The notes: generated by a model not told the origin, from the sequence alone. A DNA stretch of 41,624 nucleotides from Comamonadaceae bacterium (GCA_023259355.1 JAHFQI010000010.1:1-41624); one strand, 5' to 3'; numbered from the stretch's first letter, positions 1-8,653 are shown. Numbers and translations are program-made.

Positions 1-815
1 AACAGCGCGTCGTACATGCGGTCAGCGCCGGCCAGCGCGCCGGTGTGGGACACGGCGGCCTTGGCACCCGCTTCGGAGCGACCGATCTTGAATGCCACCA
101 CCGGTTTGCCCGCTCGTGCAGCCTTCAGGGCCGCCGCGCGGAACTTCTCGGGATTGCGCACGCTTTCGATGTACAGCGCGATGACCTTGGTGGCCTCGTC
201 ATCGGCCAGGTGGTCGACGAAGTCGGCCAGGTCGAGATCGACCTCGTTGCTGGTCGAGATCAGCTTCGAGAGGCCGATGCCGCGCGGCGCCGCACGCGAC
301 AGCAGCGCGCCCAGGATGCCGCCGCTTTGTGAAACCACCCCGATGGAGCCGACGGGGAAGTGCTCCATCTCCAGCGCGCCGCTGGCCGACAGCACAATGT
401 TGTCGGTCAGGTTGACCAGCCCGATGGTGTTGGGTCCGAGGATGCGCATGCTGCCCGCGGCTTCAATCAGCTGAGCCTGGCGTCGCGCCCCCTCTTCGCC
501 GGTTTCGGTGTAGCCGCTGGCCAGCACGATGGCCGCCGCGGTGCCGCGCGCAGCGAGCTCGCGCACCGCCAGGTGGGCGCGCTCGGCGCCGAGCAACACG
601 ATGCCCACGTCAGGCACCGAAGGCAGCGACGCGATATCGGGGTAGCAGCGCAGGCCGTCGATGTTGTCGGCGCGCGGGTTCACCGGATAGATGTCGCCGG
701 TAAAGCCGTGTTTGCGCAAGTAGGCCACCGGCCGGCCGGCGGTCTTGTTGGCATCGGCCGAGGCGCCAATGACGGCCACGCTGCGGGGCTGAAGGAGGCG
801 TGAGATGGCGTCCAT
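1..815 (-). CDS. ADP-forming acyl-CoA ligase, N-terminal part (cut by window edge)
   Basis: Partial gene reading off the left edge; 271 codons from ATG at 815 are visible. It is the alpha-type half of an NDP-forming acetate/acyl-CoA ligase, which interconverts acyl-CoA + ADP + Pi with acid + CoA + ATP. Visible motifs are an N-terminal CoA-binding Rossmann segment (VAVIGAS, residues 13-19), SQSGG at 162-166, and SHTGALAG with His257, the position of the phosphorylated histidine in this family. The stop of the crotonase gene lies 4 bp upstream, so the two are probably co-transcribed with the Bug gene at 1660-2658. Substrate cannot be read from the sequence. Full-length relatives are about 700 residues when alpha and beta parts are fused; the missing part is outside the window. 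Confidence 0.85.
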   Translation of the reverse strand, partial: MDAISRLLQPRSVAVIGASADANKTAGRPVAYLRKHGFTGDIYPVNPRADNIDGLRCYPDIASLPSVPDVGIVLLGAERAHLAVRELAARGTAAAIVLASGYTETGEEGARRQAQLIEAAGSMRILGPNTIGLVNLTDNIVLSASGALEMEHFPVGSIGVVSQSGGILGALLSRAAPRGIGLSKLISTSNEVDLDLADFVDHLADDEATKVIALYIESVRNPEKFRAAALKAARAGKPVVAFKIGRSEAGAKAAVSHTGALAGADRMYDAL

Positions 816-819
816 GGCT

Positions 820-1632
820 TTATTCCTTGTTCGTGCGCGGGGCACTTTTCTCGGCGGTCTTGGCGAGGAAGGCCATCACCGACTCGCGATGCTCGGTACT
901 GGTGTAACAAATGCCCTGGGCCTGGCTGCCCTGGGCGAACACCTGCTGCGCGGAGAGTTCGAAGCTCTGGTTGAGGATGGTCTTGCCGAGCGCCAGAGCG
1001 GTGCTGGACCCCTTGCTCAGCTCGGCGGCCCAGGCTTGGGCATCGGCCACCAGGGTCTCGGCAGCGGTCTTGCGATCGACGATGCCCAATTGCAGCGCCT
1101 CGTCCAACTCGACCTTGCGACCGGTGAAGATGAGTTCCTTGGCCTTGGGCAGACCGACGCGGCGTGGCAGGAAGTACATGCCGCCGCCGTCGGGAATGAT
1201 GCCCCGGTTGATGTACGACCAGGTGAAGCTGGCCGGGTCGCTGGCGATGATGAAGTCGCAGGCCAGTGCCGTGTCCGCGCCCAAACCCGAGGCCGCGCCG
1301 TTCACAGCGGCGATGGTGGGTTTGGGCATGGTGTGCAGCAGGGTCTGGGTGTGGTGCACGCGCTGCTGGCGGCTCCAGCCATTGAAGGCGATTTCACCGG
1401 CTGGCGCCTGCATGCGCCGCTCCATGCCGGCAACGTCGCCGCCAGCGCAAAAGCCCTTGCCGTTGCCGGTGAGCACCAGGGCGCGGATGGCCTTGGTGCT
1501 GGCGACATGTTCGAGCGCGGCAATGAATTCGGTGCGCATGTCGTCGCTCATGGCGTTGCGCTTTTCCGGCCGGTTGAAGTGGATGGTGGCGATCCCGGAC
1601 TGAACCTGCAGATCGATCAATGGGGTGGTCAT
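820..1632 (-). CDS. Enoyl-CoA hydratase/isomerase family protein, PaaG-like
   Basis: A 270-residue crotonase-fold protein, the usual length. The two oxyanion-hole segments are present (FCAGGD near residue 61; GAASGLGAD near 111). In classical enoyl-CoA hydratase two glutamates do the acid-base chemistry. By my alignment the first is Asp here (GLGAD) and the second is Tyr (WSYINRG), while the IPDGGG stretch matches the PaaG/isomerase branch, which uses an aspartate. An acyl-CoA isomerase, or a hydratase or hydrolase with changed chemistry, is therefore more likely than a standard hydratase. ATG at 1632 follows GAGGAAA. It sits between the Bug gene and the acyl-CoA ligase and probably acts on the acyl-CoA formed by the latter. 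Confidence 0.88.
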   Translation of the reverse strand: MTTPLIDLQVQSGIATIHFNRPEKRNAMSDDMRTEFIAALEHVASTKAIRALVLTGNGKGFCAGGDVAGMERRMQAPAGEIAFNGWSRQQRVHHTQTLLHTMPKPTIAAVNGAASGLGADTALACDFIIASDPASFTWSYINRGIIPDGGGMYFLPRRVGLPKAKELIFTGRKVELDEALQLGIVDRKTAAETLVADAQAWAAELSKGSSTALALGKTILNQSFELSAQQVFAQGSQAQGICYTSTEHRESVMAFLAKTAEKSAPRTNKE

Positions 1633-1659
1633 GGGGTGTTTCCTCTGGAAGATTCGGGT

Positions 1660-2658
1660 TCAATCGGCGGTGATGTTGGCGGCCTTGACGACCTTGCGCC
1701 AGCGCACTTCCTCGGCTTTGACGTAGCGGTCAAACTCCTCGGGTGTGCCGGCGCTGATGACCAGGCCCTCGCTTTCCACGCGCTTTTTGAAGGCGTCCGA
1801 CTGCGCCGCCTTCTTGGCTGCAGCGTTCAGGCGGGCGATGACGGCGGGCGGTGTGCCCGCAGGGACAAACAGGCCGTACCAGCTGTCCGCGACATAGCCG
1901 GGCACACCACCCTCCGCCACGGTGGGGACCTTCGCGAGCACAGGGGCAATGGAGCGATCTGCGGTTGTGACTGCGAGCGCCCGCAGTTTTCCGCTTTCGA
2001 TGAATGAGCCGACTGCGGCAGCCGTTGCAAACATCATGTCCACCTGGCCGCCCAGCAAATCCGTGATGGCTGGACCTGCGCCTCTGTAGGGGATATGGGT
2101 GATGTAGGTATGGGTCAGATTTTTGAACAGCTCGCCCGCGAGGTGCGCGGAAGTTCCCGCGCCTTGCGACGCGAACGAGAGCCTGCCGGGCTTGGCCTTG
2201 GCATCTGTAATGATGTCGCGAACCGATTTGTAGGGGCTGTTGGCTCTGACTACCAGGACATTGGGCGAACGTCCGACGAGCATGACCGGCGCAAATGCCT
2301 TTTCATGGACATACGGCAATTTCGGCTGGATGCTCGGATTGACCACATGGGCCAATGTCGCCATGACCATGGTGTAGCCGTCGGGAGGACTCTTGGCGAC
2401 GGCGTCCGTGCCGATGATGGTTCCACCACCCGGCTTGTTGTCGATGATGACCGGTTGCCCCAGCTCCTGCGCCATGACGATCCCCATGGTTCGTGCGACC
2501 AGATCGGTGCCACCACCGGGTGCGAATGGCACCACGATGCGCACCGGTTTTTCCGGGAACGCGGCGTGGGCCGGCAATGCCGTCAGGCCCAGGAGTGCGG
2601 TGGCCATGGCCAGGCAGGCGCCCCATTTTCGGACCGACGAGAGAAAGATGACTTGCAT
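1660..2658 (-). CDS. Bug/TctC-family tripartite tricarboxylate transporter solute-binding protein (A1)
   Basis: A 332-residue periplasmic solute-binding protein of the Bug family. A signal peptide with an AHA-type cleavage site ends near residue 33. The family signature follows: PGGGTDLVART, then a VIIDNKPGGG loop, PPDGYTM, and HIPYRGAGPAITDLLGGQVD in the second half. Bug proteins bind carboxylates and similar small acids and hand them to TctA/TctB, neither of which is encoded nearby. ATG at 2658 follows a strong AGGAGA. It is the first gene of the Bug, crotonase, acyl-CoA ligase run and is divergent from the IclR gene, which is its likely regulator. Ligand unknown. Confidence 0.93.
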   Translation of the reverse strand: MQVIFLSSVRKWGACLAMATALLGLTALPAHAAFPEKPVRIVVPFAPGGGTDLVARTMGIVMAQELGQPVIIDNKPGGGTIIGTDAVAKSPPDGYTMVMATLAHVVNPSIQPKLPYVHEKAFAPVMLVGRSPNVLVVRANSPYKSVRDIITDAKAKPGRLSFASQGAGTSAHLAGELFKNLTHTYITHIPYRGAGPAITDLLGGQVDMMFATAAAVGSFIESGKLRALAVTTADRSIAPVLAKVPTVAEGGVPGYVADSWYGLFVPAGTPPAVIARLNAAAKKAAQSDAFKKRVESEGLVISAGTPEEFDRYVKAEEVRWRKVVKAANITAD

Positions 2659-2752
2659 GGAATATCTCCTGATGGGCAGTGTCTTGATGCGGCTTGCCTG
2701 ATGGGGAAAACCGGGTTCATTGGGTTAACCGGCCTGTTCGTCCGGTAGCAGA

Positions 2753-2769
2753 AGTCTAGGCATTAGACT
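2753..2769. promoter_or_regulatory. Inverted repeat in the Bug A1 / IclR divergent promoter
   Basis: AGTCTA and TAGACT form perfect 6-bp arms around a 5-bp spacer. It lies between the two divergent starts (2658 and 2832), where a regulator could control the Bug operon. The function is inferred from position only. Confidence 0.4.
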
Positions 2770-2786
2770 GGCTGTGCACCATGGCC

Positions 2787-2807
2787 CAATTCCACTGAAT
2801 GGAATTG
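2787..2807. promoter_or_regulatory. Candidate IclR-family operator
   Basis: CAATTCCA and TGGAATTG form perfect 8-bp arms around CTGAA, centred about 35 bp before the IclR start codon. IclR-family dimers bind dyads of about this size, and autoregulation from a divergent promoter is typical of them. Binding by this regulator is an inference. Confidence 0.5.
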
Positions 2808-2831
2808 CTCTTCCCTGACAAGGAGCGACCA

Positions 2832-3629
2832 ATGAACACCCACTCTGAACCCCGCCAGCAAGGCGCGCGGCTGTCGCAACCGCCCCAGAACCGCTCGCTG
2901 GAGCGGGGCGTCGAGATCCTGCGGGCTTTCCGGCCCGGTGCCGACCTGCTGGGCAATGGCGAGCTGGCCGATCGCACGGGCCTGTCCCGCGCGACCGTGA
3001 GCCGCCTGACGCAGACGCTGGTTGGCACGGGTCTGCTCGAACACGACCGCCGCCAGCGCGCGTACCGGCTCGCCGCGCCCGTGCTGAGCCTGGCGCATGC
3101 CATGCGCTCCGGTTCACCCGTGCTGCAAGTGGCCGCGCCCATGATGCGCAAGGTCGCCGAGCGGTTGAAGATCAATGTCGGACTGGCGGTGGCCGACCGG
3201 GATGAAATGGTTTACCTGGAATCCGTGCGCTACAACCGCAAGGTCTCCCTGCGCAACGTGGTGGCGGGGCAGCGCGTCCCGATCGAGCTGACGTCCCTGG
3301 GCCGGGCCTGGCTGGCCGTGGCGCCGGACGCCAGTCGTGAGGCGCTCCTCGCGCAGTTCAAGGGTCGCCGTGCATCAGGATGGGCGGCCATGGAGCGCGA
3401 GATTGCACAAGCCATTGAAAGCGTCCGGCGCCATGGCTACTGCGCAGCCTCCTGGCAAGCCGAGGTCGTTGCCCTGGCAACCCCGGTCGTCGTGGAAAGC
3501 CATCCCATCTATGCGCTGAACATGAGCGTGACGACCCAGGCGGCCGCCGACGTCGTGACCGGTGAGTTGGGGGCGCCGTTGATGGATCTCGCTGCCCGAA
3601 TCCGCGACGCGCTGGCCGCCTCCCTGTGA
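2832..3629 (+). CDS. IclR-family transcriptional regulator (module A)
   Basis: A 265-residue DNA-binding regulator. The N-terminal winged helix-turn-helix lies around residues 40-70 (ELADRTGLSRATVSRLTQTL), followed by the IclR effector-binding domain to the C terminus. ATG at 2832 was chosen over the in-frame ATG at 2799 because AAGGAG lies 6 nt before it, and the earlier start would overlap the palindrome at 2787-2807. It faces the Bug/crotonase/ligase operon and probably controls it through the intergenic dyads. Effector unknown. It ends 13 bp from the convergent end of module B. Confidence 0.9.
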   Translation: MNTHSEPRQQGARLSQPPQNRSLERGVEILRAFRPGADLLGNGELADRTGLSRATVSRLTQTLVGTGLLEHDRRQRAYRLAAPVLSLAHAMRSGSPVLQVAAPMMRKVAERLKINVGLAVADRDEMVYLESVRYNRKVSLRNVVAGQRVPIELTSLGRAWLAVAPDASREALLAQFKGRRASGWAAMEREIAQAIESVRRHGYCAASWQAEVVALATPVVVESHPIYALNMSVTTQAAADVVTGELGAPLMDLAARIRDALAASL

Positions 3630-3642
3630 AGGCGAAACGAGC

Positions 3643-4638
3643 TCAGTCCGGCTTGATGCGTGCCCTGAAAACAATGTCCTTCCACAAGCGTTGCTGCTGT
3701 GAAATGAAGGCTGCAAATTCTGCCGGGGAACCGCCTCCGGTGGTGGCGTCCTCGCTCGCAAATCGCTCCGCGATGGCCTGCGACCGGAGTGCTTTCTGGC
3801 ATTCCTCCTGAATGCGCCGGACGGTATCCGGTGGTGTGCCCCCAGGCGCCAGCACGCCGTACCATTGAACTGACTCAAAGCCCTTGTAACCCGCTTCGGC
3901 AACGGTAGGCACGTCGGGCAGCGAGGGCAGGCGCGCCGGCGTGCCGGTGGCGATGGCGCGCAGTTTCCCGCTCTTGATGTACGGCAGCAGTGCCGGTGTT
4001 CCCGCTGAAAAGGCCTGCGTCCGGCCTGCCAGCAGGTCCGTGAGGGCCGGGCCGGTGCCCCGGTAGGGGATGTGGGTCATGAACATGCCGGTCACCAGCT
4101 TGAGGTACTCCATGGCCAGGTGACCTGCGCTCGCGTTGCCGGCGGAGCCGTAGTTGAGCTTGCCCGGGTTGCGGTGCACGTAGGCGACGAACTCCTTGAA
4201 GTTCCTTGCGGGCACATCGGGGTGGATCACGAACAGGCTGGGCACTTTCGCCAGCAATGTGACGGGCGCGAAATCCCGGTTCACGTCATACCCGGTGTTG
4301 GTGAAGATGTAGGGGTTGACGGCCAGGGAGCCCACGTGCCCCAGGATGATCGTGTGGCCGTCCGCGGGTGCCCGCGCCACCTCCTGCATGGCTGGCACCC
4401 CGCCGCCGCCGGCCTTGTTGTCGATGAGCACCGGGCTGCCCAGTTGCCGGGTCAACTCGTGGGCCACCGTCCGCGCGACGATGTCGGACGTGCCGCCGGG
4501 CACGAAGGGCACGACAAAGCGGACCGCTCGCGTGGGCCAGGCGGGCTGTGCCCGCGCAAGCGACGGCAGGGTGGCCAGGCCCGCCGCCAGGGACGTGTGG
4601 AGCCATTGCCGGCGATGGGGGTTGCAAGGTGAGGTCAC
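3643..4638 (-). CDS. Bug/TctC-family solute-binding protein (B3)
   Basis: A 331-residue Bug protein, last gene of module B. It begins at GTG (4638) with AGGAGA 6 nt upstream. The leader has twin arginines (HRRQWLHTS) and an ARA-Q cleavage site near residue 30, so Tat export is possible, although the rest of the motif is loose. The core motifs are PGGTSDIVART, VLIDNKAGGGG and HIPYRGTGPALTDLLAG. The aspartate of the PGG..D loop, which contacts ligand in this family, is present. It is 38 bp downstream of another Bug gene. Two adjacent Bugs in one operon suggest two ligands or a duplication followed by divergence. Confidence 0.92.
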   Translation of the reverse strand: MTSPCNPHRRQWLHTSLAAGLATLPSLARAQPAWPTRAVRFVVPFVPGGTSDIVARTVAHELTRQLGSPVLIDNKAGGGGVPAMQEVARAPADGHTIILGHVGSLAVNPYIFTNTGYDVNRDFAPVTLLAKVPSLFVIHPDVPARNFKEFVAYVHRNPGKLNYGSAGNASAGHLAMEYLKLVTGMFMTHIPYRGTGPALTDLLAGRTQAFSAGTPALLPYIKSGKLRAIATGTPARLPSLPDVPTVAEAGYKGFESVQWYGVLAPGGTPPDTVRRIQEECQKALRSQAIAERFASEDATTGGGSPAEFAAFISQQQRLWKDIVFRARIKPD

Positions 4639-4676
4639 GCTGTCTCCTGGGTCGGGGCCAAGTCTGTTCCGTCATC

Positions 4677-5657
4677 TCATTCCGGCTTCACGCCGAGTTT
4701 CGTCACGATCCGGCGCCACAGATCGATTTCCCTTGTCACGATGGCCTGGAACTGCGCTGGCGTGCCGCCCGCGGTCGATGCGCCATCGACCTCCAGCTTG
4801 GCTGGGGTTTCCTTCCTCGCCAGCACCTTGTTCACTTCGGTGTTGAGGCGGTTCACGACGTCGGCGGGCATGCCCTTGGGACCGATCAGCCCGTACCAGA
4901 GCGTGACGTCATAGCCGGGGAAGCCGGATTCAGCGACCGTGGGTGTATCGGGCAAGGCAGCGATCCGCCTGATGCCGGTGACGGCCAGTGGCCGCAGCTT
5001 GCCCGCCTTGACAAGGGGCAGTGCACTGGCGGTGGCGGCAAAGTACAGGTCCACCTGCCCTCCCACGAGGTCGTTGAGTGCCGCGCCGCCACCCTTGTAG
5101 GGCACATGGTTCATCTTGAAGCCCGCTGCGTCGGCGAACAGGGCGGCACCCAGGTGCAGGGCGCTTCCCTGGCCTGACGACGCGTAGTTGAGCTGGCCGG
5201 GCCGGGATTTTCCGAGGCTCACCAGCTCCTGAATCGATTTCGCCGGAAAAGCAGGATGGACCACCACGAGCAACGGCCCCTGGGAGACCTGCACGATGGG
5301 CGTGATGTCATTGACCGCGTCAAACTTCAGCTTGTACAGGCTCGGATTGACCGTGTAGCTCGATGAAATCAGGGTCAGCGTGTAGCCGTCTGCTGGTGCG
5401 GCCAGCCCGGCCTCAACGCCGAGAACGCCGCCCGCTCCGGGTTTGTTCTCGACGATGACCGGCTGACCCAGTGCCGTCGTCAGGTGTTGCGCGAGATAGC
5501 GGCCGATGATGTCGGCCCCGCCACCGGGCACGAAGGTGACGATGAGCTTGATCGGGCGGGCCGGGTACGTCTGCGCCAGACCGGTTGCAGGCAGCAGACT
5601 CAGTACCCATGCCGCCGCCATCAGGCCGGCCTGTGTCAATTGGCGACGTCGTTTCAT
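4677..5657 (-). CDS. Bug/TctC-family solute-binding protein (B2)
   Basis: A 326-residue Bug protein with a basic N terminus (MKRRRQ), a hydrophobic signal segment and a GLAQ cleavage site near residue 28. The ligand-loop motif is PGGGADIIGRY and the second loop is VIVENKPGAGG; PADGYTL and HVPYKGGGAALNDLVGGQVD follow. ATG at 5657 is preceded by AAGGAAA. It lies 18 bp after the EthD-like gene and 38 bp before the next Bug gene, so all three are likely on one transcript from the promoter near 9600. Ligand not recognisable. Confidence 0.92.
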   Translation of the reverse strand: MKRRRQLTQAGLMAAAWVLSLLPATGLAQTYPARPIKLIVTFVPGGGADIIGRYLAQHLTTALGQPVIVENKPGAGGVLGVEAGLAAPADGYTLTLISSSYTVNPSLYKLKFDAVNDITPIVQVSQGPLLVVVHPAFPAKSIQELVSLGKSRPGQLNYASSGQGSALHLGAALFADAAGFKMNHVPYKGGGAALNDLVGGQVDLYFAATASALPLVKAGKLRPLAVTGIRRIAALPDTPTVAESGFPGYDVTLWYGLIGPKGMPADVVNRLNTEVNKVLARKETPAKLEVDGASTAGGTPAQFQAIVTREIDLWRRIVTKLGVKPE

Positions 5658-5675
5658 GGCGTTTTCCTTGTGATC

Positions 5676-6287
5676 TCAGGCGATGACGTCGAACATCGTC
5701 CGCTTGGTGTGGGTGAAATGAGGCCGGGTGATGTCGCTCCAGGCGGTGCCCCGCACCGCGAGCCAGGGAGGCGAATCCAGCGTCTGCCGGGTTGTCAGGT
5801 CATAACACGCCAGCGACAGCGGGCCATGGTCATGGTTGAGCATCCGCAGGGCATGGACGCAGCCGGGCACGGCCGCCAGACCGGGCATGTGTTCGGTGTC
5901 GTACCAGCGCGCAATTTCCGGCATCCAGCCGGTGTCGGGATCCATCTCCACCACGTAGTGGCAAGCCGGGGTCTCGGCGCTGGAGTGGCCTTTGATATCG
6001 AAGACCTTCTCCAGGCGCGAGACGCGGATGTCGCGCGCCCCTGCGCAAACGCGGGCCCATGCTGCGGCCCAGGGCGGAAGGACGCTGTCGTCGAGGTGGG
6101 CGCGGGTCGGCAGGCGCCCATACCAATAGGCAGTGCGGTTCTGTGGCGACCAGGCCAGGCGGTGCAGCCGGATCGGCACTTCGCTTTCCGCGCAGAACCT
6201 GGCACTCGCTTCGGCCAGGTCGGTAGCGGCCGGGGCGTCCAGCGCGAACTGGATCAAAATGAAATCGGTCGGGTGCCGCACGCTCAA
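5676..6287 (-). CDS. EthD/dimeric alpha-beta-barrel-like protein of unknown function
   Basis: About 203 residues. The C-terminal half has ARWYDTEHMPGLAAVPG (near residues 130-146), a pattern of EthD-like and related dimeric alpha+beta barrel proteins whose histidine lies in a small-molecule pocket. The N-terminal half (FILIQFALDAP and PIRLHRLAW) reads like a diverged second copy of the fold. Start is uncertain: TTG at 6287 overlaps the stop of the upstream gene, GTG at 6281 is just after it, and neither has a clear ribosome site, so translational coupling is likely. It sits between the carboxymuconolactone-decarboxylase-like gene and a Bug gene. A role in degrading a cyclic or aromatic acid is inferred from context only. 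Confidence 0.75.
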   Translation of the reverse strand: MSVRHPTDFILIQFALDAPAATDLAEASARFCAESEVPIRLHRLAWSPQNRTAYWYGRLPTRAHLDDSVLPPWAAAWARVCAGARDIRVSRLEKVFDIKGHSSAETPACHYVVEMDPDTGWMPEIARWYDTEHMPGLAAVPGCVHALRMLNHDHGPLSLACYDLTTRQTLDSPPWLAVRGTAWSDITRPHFTHTKRTMFDVIA

Positions 6288-6802
6288 TGGCCGATCTGCA
6301 GCGCGACCAGGAAGCGCGACACCATGTTGTACGCGGCGATCGTGGCCACCAGGTCGATCTGCGCCTGCGCATCAAAGTGGGCCCGCACGTCGGCATACAG
6401 GGCGTCCGGCACTTCAATGTCGCGCGTCATGGTATCGGTCAGCTGGAGTGCCAGCCGCTCGACGGGGGGGAGCGGTGCGTCGGTTGCCAGTGGCACCACG
6501 CGGGTGGCGTCGATGGCAGCTTGTGGCACACCGGCCGACAGCGCATGTGGCACATGGGCGTCAAACTCATACGGCGCCCTGTTCAGCACGGCGACCCGAA
6601 GGATGACCAACTCCCGCAAACCCGCCGGCAGGCTGCTGCGGTTGCGCACGGCCGACAGCATCTGCTCCCAGCCCTGGGTGATCGGCGGGCTGTTGAGCAG
6701 GACTTGGTACAGGGGTGAAATCCGGCCGCGCTCGGCAAGGATGCGGGCTTCGAGTCCGGCAAGCTCCGGCCGCGTGCCCGGTGCGATGGGTTCAATGCGC
6801 AT
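6284..6802 (-). CDS. Carboxymuconolactone decarboxylase (CMD/AhpD-like) family protein
   Basis: A 172-residue all-helical CMD-fold protein. The core stretch (LRELVILRVAVLNRAPYEFDAHVPHALSAGV, residues about 62-92) matches the family, with YEFDAH in place of the usual YEW..H. The redox CxxC of AhpD is absent, so peroxidase activity is unlikely and a decarboxylase or lactonase-type or unknown role fits better. ATG at 6802. The stop overlaps the next start by 4 bp, and the Bug gene upstream ends 6 bp away, giving a tight cluster of Bug, CMD, EthD-like and Bug. Confidence 0.88.
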   Translation of the reverse strand: MRIEPIAPGTRPELAGLEARILAERGRISPLYQVLLNSPPITQGWEQMLSAVRNRSSLPAGLRELVILRVAVLNRAPYEFDAHVPHALSAGVPQAAIDATRVVPLATDAPLPPVERLALQLTDTMTRDIEVPDALYADVRAHFDAQAQIDLVATIAAYNMVSRFLVALQIGH

Positions 6803-6808
6803 GGTCGT

Positions 6809-7789
6809 TCAATCCGGTTTGATGTTCTTGGCTCGTACCACCCGCGTCCATTTGGCGGCATCGTTTTTCATGAGCGCAGCCAATTCGGGCGGCGTGGACG
6901 GCGCCGGCACCGCGCCGGACGCCAGGAGCTTCGCCCTGACGGCCTCGGTGCCGAGCGTGCGGCGCACCGCCTGGTTCACGCGGTCGATCTCGGCTGCGGG
7001 TGTGCCCTTGGCTGCAAACAACGCGTACCAATTGTCGGAGTCCACGCCCGGCATGCCCATCTCGTTGAAGGTCTTCACGTCAGGCAGCAAGGGATGCCGC
7101 TTGGACGCAGCGATGCCGATCGGCTTGAGTTTGCCGCCCCTGATGTGCCCGATCAGGCCCGGAATGTCGCCGAAAAAGCCGTTGACATGGCCGGCGATCA
7201 CATCGGTGATGGCCGGTGCAGCGCCTTTGTAGGGCACATGCAGCAAGTTGATTTTCGCGGCGTCGTTGAGCAGTTCCATCGCCAGGTGAGGCACGCTGCC
7301 CGTGCCTGACGATGCCATGGTCAGCGGGGCGTTTTTCTGCTGGCGGCTGGCGGCCACGAATTCGGCGCCGGTGTTGTAGGGTGCGTTGGCGCCCACCACG
7401 AGCACCTCGACGTTGTTGACGACCAGGGAGACTGGCGTCAGGTCGCGCTGCGGATCGTAGGCCAGCTTTTCATAAAGTGCCGGGTTGATCGCCACGGCGC
7501 CCACGCTAGTTAGCCACAACGTGTTGCCGTCGGGCGCCGCGCGGGAGACCAGCTCCGCTGCGATGGCGCCATTGGCGCCCGCCTTGTTTTCGATGATGAC
7601 CTGCTGCCCCAGCTCCTTGCCGAGCTGGTCCGCCATCGTCCGGGCGACAAAATCCACCGGGCCGCCGGGAGGAAAGGCCACGACCAGGCGCGTGATTTTT
7701 GTTTGGGCGAGGGCGGCCGATGACAGGGCCATCGCCCCGCAGGCCAGGCCCAGCGCCAAGGCGCGACGGGCAAGTTGCAGACGTTTCAT
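6809..7789 (-). CDS. Bug/TctC-family solute-binding protein (B1)
   Basis: A 326-residue Bug protein. The signal peptide (MKRLQLARRALALG..) ends at SAALAQ near residue 29. Core motifs are FPPGGPVDFVART, VIIENKAGANG, APDGNTLWLTS and HVPYKGAAPAITDVIAGHVNG. It ends with KNIKPD, a typical Bug C terminus. ATG at 7789. It lies between the SDR gene (30 bp) and the CMD gene (6 bp) in module B, and its aspartate in the PGG..D loop is conserved. A LysR regulator at 9676 probably controls it. Confidence 0.93.
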   Translation of the reverse strand: MKRLQLARRALALGLACGAMALSSAALAQTKITRLVVAFPPGGPVDFVARTMADQLGKELGQQVIIENKAGANGAIAAELVSRAAPDGNTLWLTSVGAVAINPALYEKLAYDPQRDLTPVSLVVNNVEVLVVGANAPYNTGAEFVAASRQQKNAPLTMASSGTGSVPHLAMELLNDAAKINLLHVPYKGAAPAITDVIAGHVNGFFGDIPGLIGHIRGGKLKPIGIAASKRHPLLPDVKTFNEMGMPGVDSDNWYALFAAKGTPAAEIDRVNQAVRRTLGTEAVRAKLLASGAVPAPSTPPELAALMKNDAAKWTRVVRAKNIKPD

Positions 7790-7819
7790 GCGGGTGTACT
7801 CCAGGGGATTTCAGGAATT

Positions 7820-8653
7820 TCAGTCGCAGCGCACGGACATGCCGCCGTCGACCACGATTTCAGTGCCGGTGACGAAGCGGGATTCCTCACAGGCCAGGTA
7901 AAGGGCTGCGTTCGCCGTGTCCCGGCCGTCGCCCATAAAGGGCAGGGGAATACGCGACTGACGCTGGCGCAGCAATGCCTCGACATCGCCTCCCGCCCGC
8001 TGGCCTGCCAGCCGCACTTCCACCATGGGGGTGTGCAGCTGGCCGGGCACCACCGTGTTGACCCGGATGCCCTGCTTGGCGTATTGCACGGCCAGCACGC
8101 GGGAGAACTGGATGACGCCCGCCTTGGTTGCCGCATAGGCGATCTGCGCCGCGCCGGTCCAGCGCATGCCCGAGGTGGACGAGATGTTCACGATAGCGCC
8201 GCTGCCCTGGGCCAGCATGTGGGGCAGCACGTGCTTGCACGTCAGGAAAACGCTCTTGAGGTTGTGGTCGATCTGCGCGTCCCAGACTTCCTCGCTCATC
8301 TCCACGGGGCCGCCTTTTGCCGAGCCGCCCACGTTGTTGACGAGCACGTCGATGCGGCCGAACTCGCTTGTGCAGCGGGCCACCATGTCGGCGATGGAGG
8401 CGCTGCTCGTGACATCGCAGGTGCCGCCCACGAACCTGCCGCCCGCTTCAGTGACCAGCCGCGCAGTTTCCGTCAACCGGTCCGGGTCACGGTCCACGCC
8501 AAAAATATGCGCGCCTTCCTCGGCGAAACGCACGGCGATGGCGCGGCCATTGCCCCAGCCCGGTCCCACCGAGCCGGCCCCGGTGACCAGCGCCACCTTG
8601 CCGGCAAGCCGGCCGCGGGAGGAGGAAGATACAGAAGTAGAGGGTGTGTTCAT
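7820..8653 (-). CDS. Short-chain dehydrogenase/reductase (SDR)
   Basis: A 277-residue classical SDR. The dinucleotide-binding glycine motif is extended (TGAGSVGPGWGNG, residues 24-36), as in some SDRs of aromatic-acid clusters. NNVGG is at 106-110, and the catalytic pair is Tyr173 and Lys177 (YAATK) with serines at 158-161. The acidic residue after beta-2 (GVDRD, residues 52-56) suggests NAD rather than NADP. It ends with VVDGGMSVRCD, the usual SDR tail. It lies between the amidohydrolase and a Bug gene, so it probably oxidises an alcohol or dihydrodiol, or reduces a ketone, in the same pathway. Substrate unknown. Confidence 0.92.
   Translation of the reverse strand: MNTPSTSVSSSSRGRLAGKVALVTGAGSVGPGWGNGRAIAVRFAEEGAHIFGVDRDPDRLTETARLVTEAGGRFVGGTCDVTSSASIADMVARCTSEFGRIDVLVNNVGGSAKGGPVEMSEEVWDAQIDHNLKSVFLTCKHVLPHMLAQGSGAIVNISSTSGMRWTGAAQIAYAATKAGVIQFSRVLAVQYAKQGIRVNTVVPGQLHTPMVEVRLAGQRAGGDVEALLRQRQSRIPLPFMGDGRDTANAALYLACEESRFVTGTEIVVDGGMSVRCD

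Noticed and set aside
2723-2730. GGTTAACC palindrome in the first IclR promoter
   Set aside because: Eight bases only; expected by chance at this length and weaker than the two dyads reported.
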